A DNA stretch of 64,000 nt from Faecalicatena contorta. GTDB taxonomy: Bacteria > Bacillota > Clostridia > Lachnospirales > Lachnospiraceae. The stretch spans positions 1-64,000 of the forward strand of contig NZ_QGDS01000002.1 in assembly GCF_003149105.1 (NCBI RefSeq), in the 5' to 3' direction. A model generated the notes under the pieces. That model saw nothing but the letters and a program-made list of their open reading frames with translations, made no database searches and had not been told where the DNA came from. Position 1 is the first letter of the stretch. Each line of letters starts with the position of its first letter. Below, one piece after another: positions 62,887 to 64,000 of the stretch. The translations under genes were made by a program, and so were the position numbers.

Positions 62887-62896
62887 AGGAACGATT

Positions 62897-63535
62897 ATGA
62901 AGAAAGAATTTCCAGACAAACGAACACTTATTATTTTTACCGGAGGTCCTGGGACGGGAAAAAGTGGGACAGCAGAGCGATTTTTAAAATATCTGGATAA
63001 TGATGAGATTGTGAAGATCAGTTTTGACAAAATCAAGGAAAAGAACTGGGATATTTTCGGCTTTGATAATGAAGCACAGAAAGCTCGGCTGAACTGCTGG
63101 TGTCTTGAAGAATTTTACTTGACGATTCAGAAACGGATGTGGGAAAATAAGACAATACTGATTGAGTATCCGTTTTATCAGATACATAAACCGAAACTGG
63201 AGGAATTGATTCAGAAAGCTGGTTATTCTGCAGTCACGATTTACCTTTATTCAGATATGCAGACGGTATATCGTAGAGGTGCGGACAGGGATCAATTGGA
63301 GGGCAGACATCCCGGCCATCTGCTGAACCAGTATCATATAGAAACATACAATCCAGAACTGCTTAACTTAGTATCCAGGATAGCACCTACATTTGAAGAG
63401 TTCACTGCTGCCATTTCCCATAAGGCATACAATATTGAACTGGGATTAGATATTCCGGTTGATGTGACAGATTTCAGCAAAATCAGTTATGAAGAGATCT
63501 ATCAGAAAATCGTTGCCTATCAAAAAGGAAAGTGA
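62897..63535 (+). CDS. P-loop kinase-like protein at operon end
   Basis: A 212-residue P-loop protein. Walker A is FTGGPGTGKSGT. A DKIKEKNWD region and a lid-like YRRGADRDQLEGRHPGH follow, as in AAA_33/zeta-toxin-like or small-molecule kinases. It starts 10 bases after the PfkB gene and so belongs to the operon. It may phosphorylate a sugar, or another small molecule; no specific family was recognised. Not an ABC ATPase. Confidence 0.75.
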   Translation: MKKEFPDKRTLIIFTGGPGTGKSGTAERFLKYLDNDEIVKISFDKIKEKNWDIFGFDNEAQKARLNCWCLEEFYLTIQKRMWENKTILIEYPFYQIHKPKLEELIQKAGYSAVTIYLYSDMQTVYRRGADRDQLEGRHPGHLLNQYHIETYNPELLNLVSRIAPTFEEFTAAISHKAYNIELGLDIPVDVTDFSKISYEEIYQKIVAYQKGK

Positions 63536-63614
63536 TGGATGAGCTGAAAAAAGTTGCAAAATACTTCCATCTGTGGTAAGATAATCATGGTTTATCCGCA
63601 GGAGGTGTAGACGA

Positions 63615-63857
63615 ATGGATATTTTAAAAATTGTTTTGACGATTATATTTGTAATAGATTGTATTGCGCTGGCAGCGATTATTCTTCTACAGGAAGGTAA
63701 GTCCGCAGGGCTTGGCACTATCAGCGGAGCAGCTGATAGCTACTGGGGGCAGAATAAGGGACGTTCCATGGAGGGAGCTCTTGTAAAGTCCACAAAGTTT
63801 CTGGCCATTTTATTTATGGTTTTGGCACTGGTTTTGAACCTGGGTGTATTTAACTAA
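63615..63857 (+). CDS. secG: Preprotein translocase subunit SecG
   Basis: An 80-residue membrane protein with two helices (about 1-22 and 57-78) around a Gly/Ser loop (GKSAGLGTISGAADSYWGQNKG). It assists SecYE protein export. AGGAGG precedes the ATG. A terminator follows, so the common secG-rnr-smpB arrangement is interrupted. Confidence 0.95.
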   Translation: MDILKIVLTIIFVIDCIALAAIILLQEGKSAGLGTISGAADSYWGQNKGRSMEGALVKSTKFLAILFMVLALVLNLGVFN

Positions 63858-63873
63858 GTTGATAAGATGATGA

Positions 63874-63907
63874 AACACTCTATGCGGCAGTTATAGAGTG
63901 TTTTTTT
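63874..63907 (+). terminator. Intrinsic terminator after secG
   Basis: AACACTCTAT (63874-63883) pairs with ATAGAGTGTT (63893-63902), then T residues. Confidence 0.9.
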
Positions 63908-64000
63908 ATATAATAGGAAACTGCATTTCCTATTATATAAAAACCCTCCGTGGGGTGCACTGCGGCGTAAGAGGCAGATGTCGCTAGGCGGCCAACCCAG
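63908..64000. repeat. Dispersed intergenic element, copy C (runs to window end)
   Basis: TATATAATAGGAAACTGCA pairs with TTTCCTATTATATA, then AAAACCCTCCGTGGGGTGCA and a GC-rich tail with TCGCTAGGCGGCC. It is the clearest copy of the inverted-repeat half, with a diverged second half relative to copies A and B. Confidence 0.75.

Overview
The window looks like chromosome of an anaerobic, low-to-moderate G+C Firmicute of class Clostridia, most probably a Lachnospiraceae-type gut bacterium. The reasons are consensus sigma-A promoters with a 17-bp spacer, strong AGGAGG ribosome sites, ECF-type vitamin transporters (BioY, RibU), a ferredoxin-fused EtfA/EtfB/D-lactate dehydrogenase operon, a SleB-type cell-wall hydrolase and many intrinsic terminators. 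No rRNA, tRNA, CRISPR array or prophage was recognised.

Layout. 1-4.5 kb is a patchwork: the 5' edge of an IS110-family transposase on the minus strand, an orphan Gfo/Idh/MocA oxidoreductase, a 3'-half FMN-aptamer remnant, a repeat-built surface protein, and an Rrf2 Fe-S regulator divergent from ferritin. 4.5-16 kb holds a giant kinase-ATPase-GAF-GGDEF signalling protein, RluA, Tex, BioY with a BirA-type operator, and a chemoreceptor. 16.3-28.3 kb is a sulfur/cysteine block. It starts with an operon of M20 amidohydrolase, ATC-hydrolase-like protein, ABC importer and nitroreductase. Then come cysK, metY, a CymR-like Rrf2 regulator, two further PLP sulfur enzymes and nadA. 28.3-34.6 kb is miscellaneous redox, HAD, AAA and MFS genes. 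34.7-40.6 kb is a lactate oxidation operon (GntR regulator, permease, EtfB, EtfA, LDH) with two clear palindromic operators. 40.7-45.8 kb has FMN riboswitch-ribU, a flavin/nitro-type small oxidase, a cell-wall hydrolase, YitT and enolase. 46.1-49.7 kb is an acid-sugar operon (PdxA2, DUF1537 kinase, KdgT). 50.3-63.5 kb is a divergent ROK repressor plus a 12-gene rare-sugar operon. The window ends with secG.

How the genes fit together. The sulfur block reads as uptake of an organosulfur or cysteine-conjugate compound, hydrolysis to cysteine, and re-partition of sulfur through CysK, MetY and beta-lyases. The lactate operon matches the electron-confurcating LctBCD type. The ROK operon encodes a ribose-type ABC importer, a lyxose/mannose-type isomerase, an allulose-6-phosphate/ribulose-phosphate-type epimerase, a SIS isomerase, three or four kinases and a class II aldolase. 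This set could carry a rare hexose or ketose to triose phosphates. The two most promising undescribed systems are the ATC-hydrolase/M20/ABC/nitroreductase operon and the ROK-controlled rare-sugar operon.

Non-coding structure is rich. A dispersed intergenic element has a 45-bp identical core at two loci 44 kb apart plus shorter relatives. Three perfect GGGACAGTCCC-type palindromes occur between genes. There are also an unassigned four-hairpin RNA at about 20.92-21.03 kb, a three-tier hairpin leader before the cell-wall hydrolase, a 20-bp-phased A-tract array before the lactate promoter, and a poly-A tract before pdxA. All functional calls are made from sequence reading alone; no database search was run.
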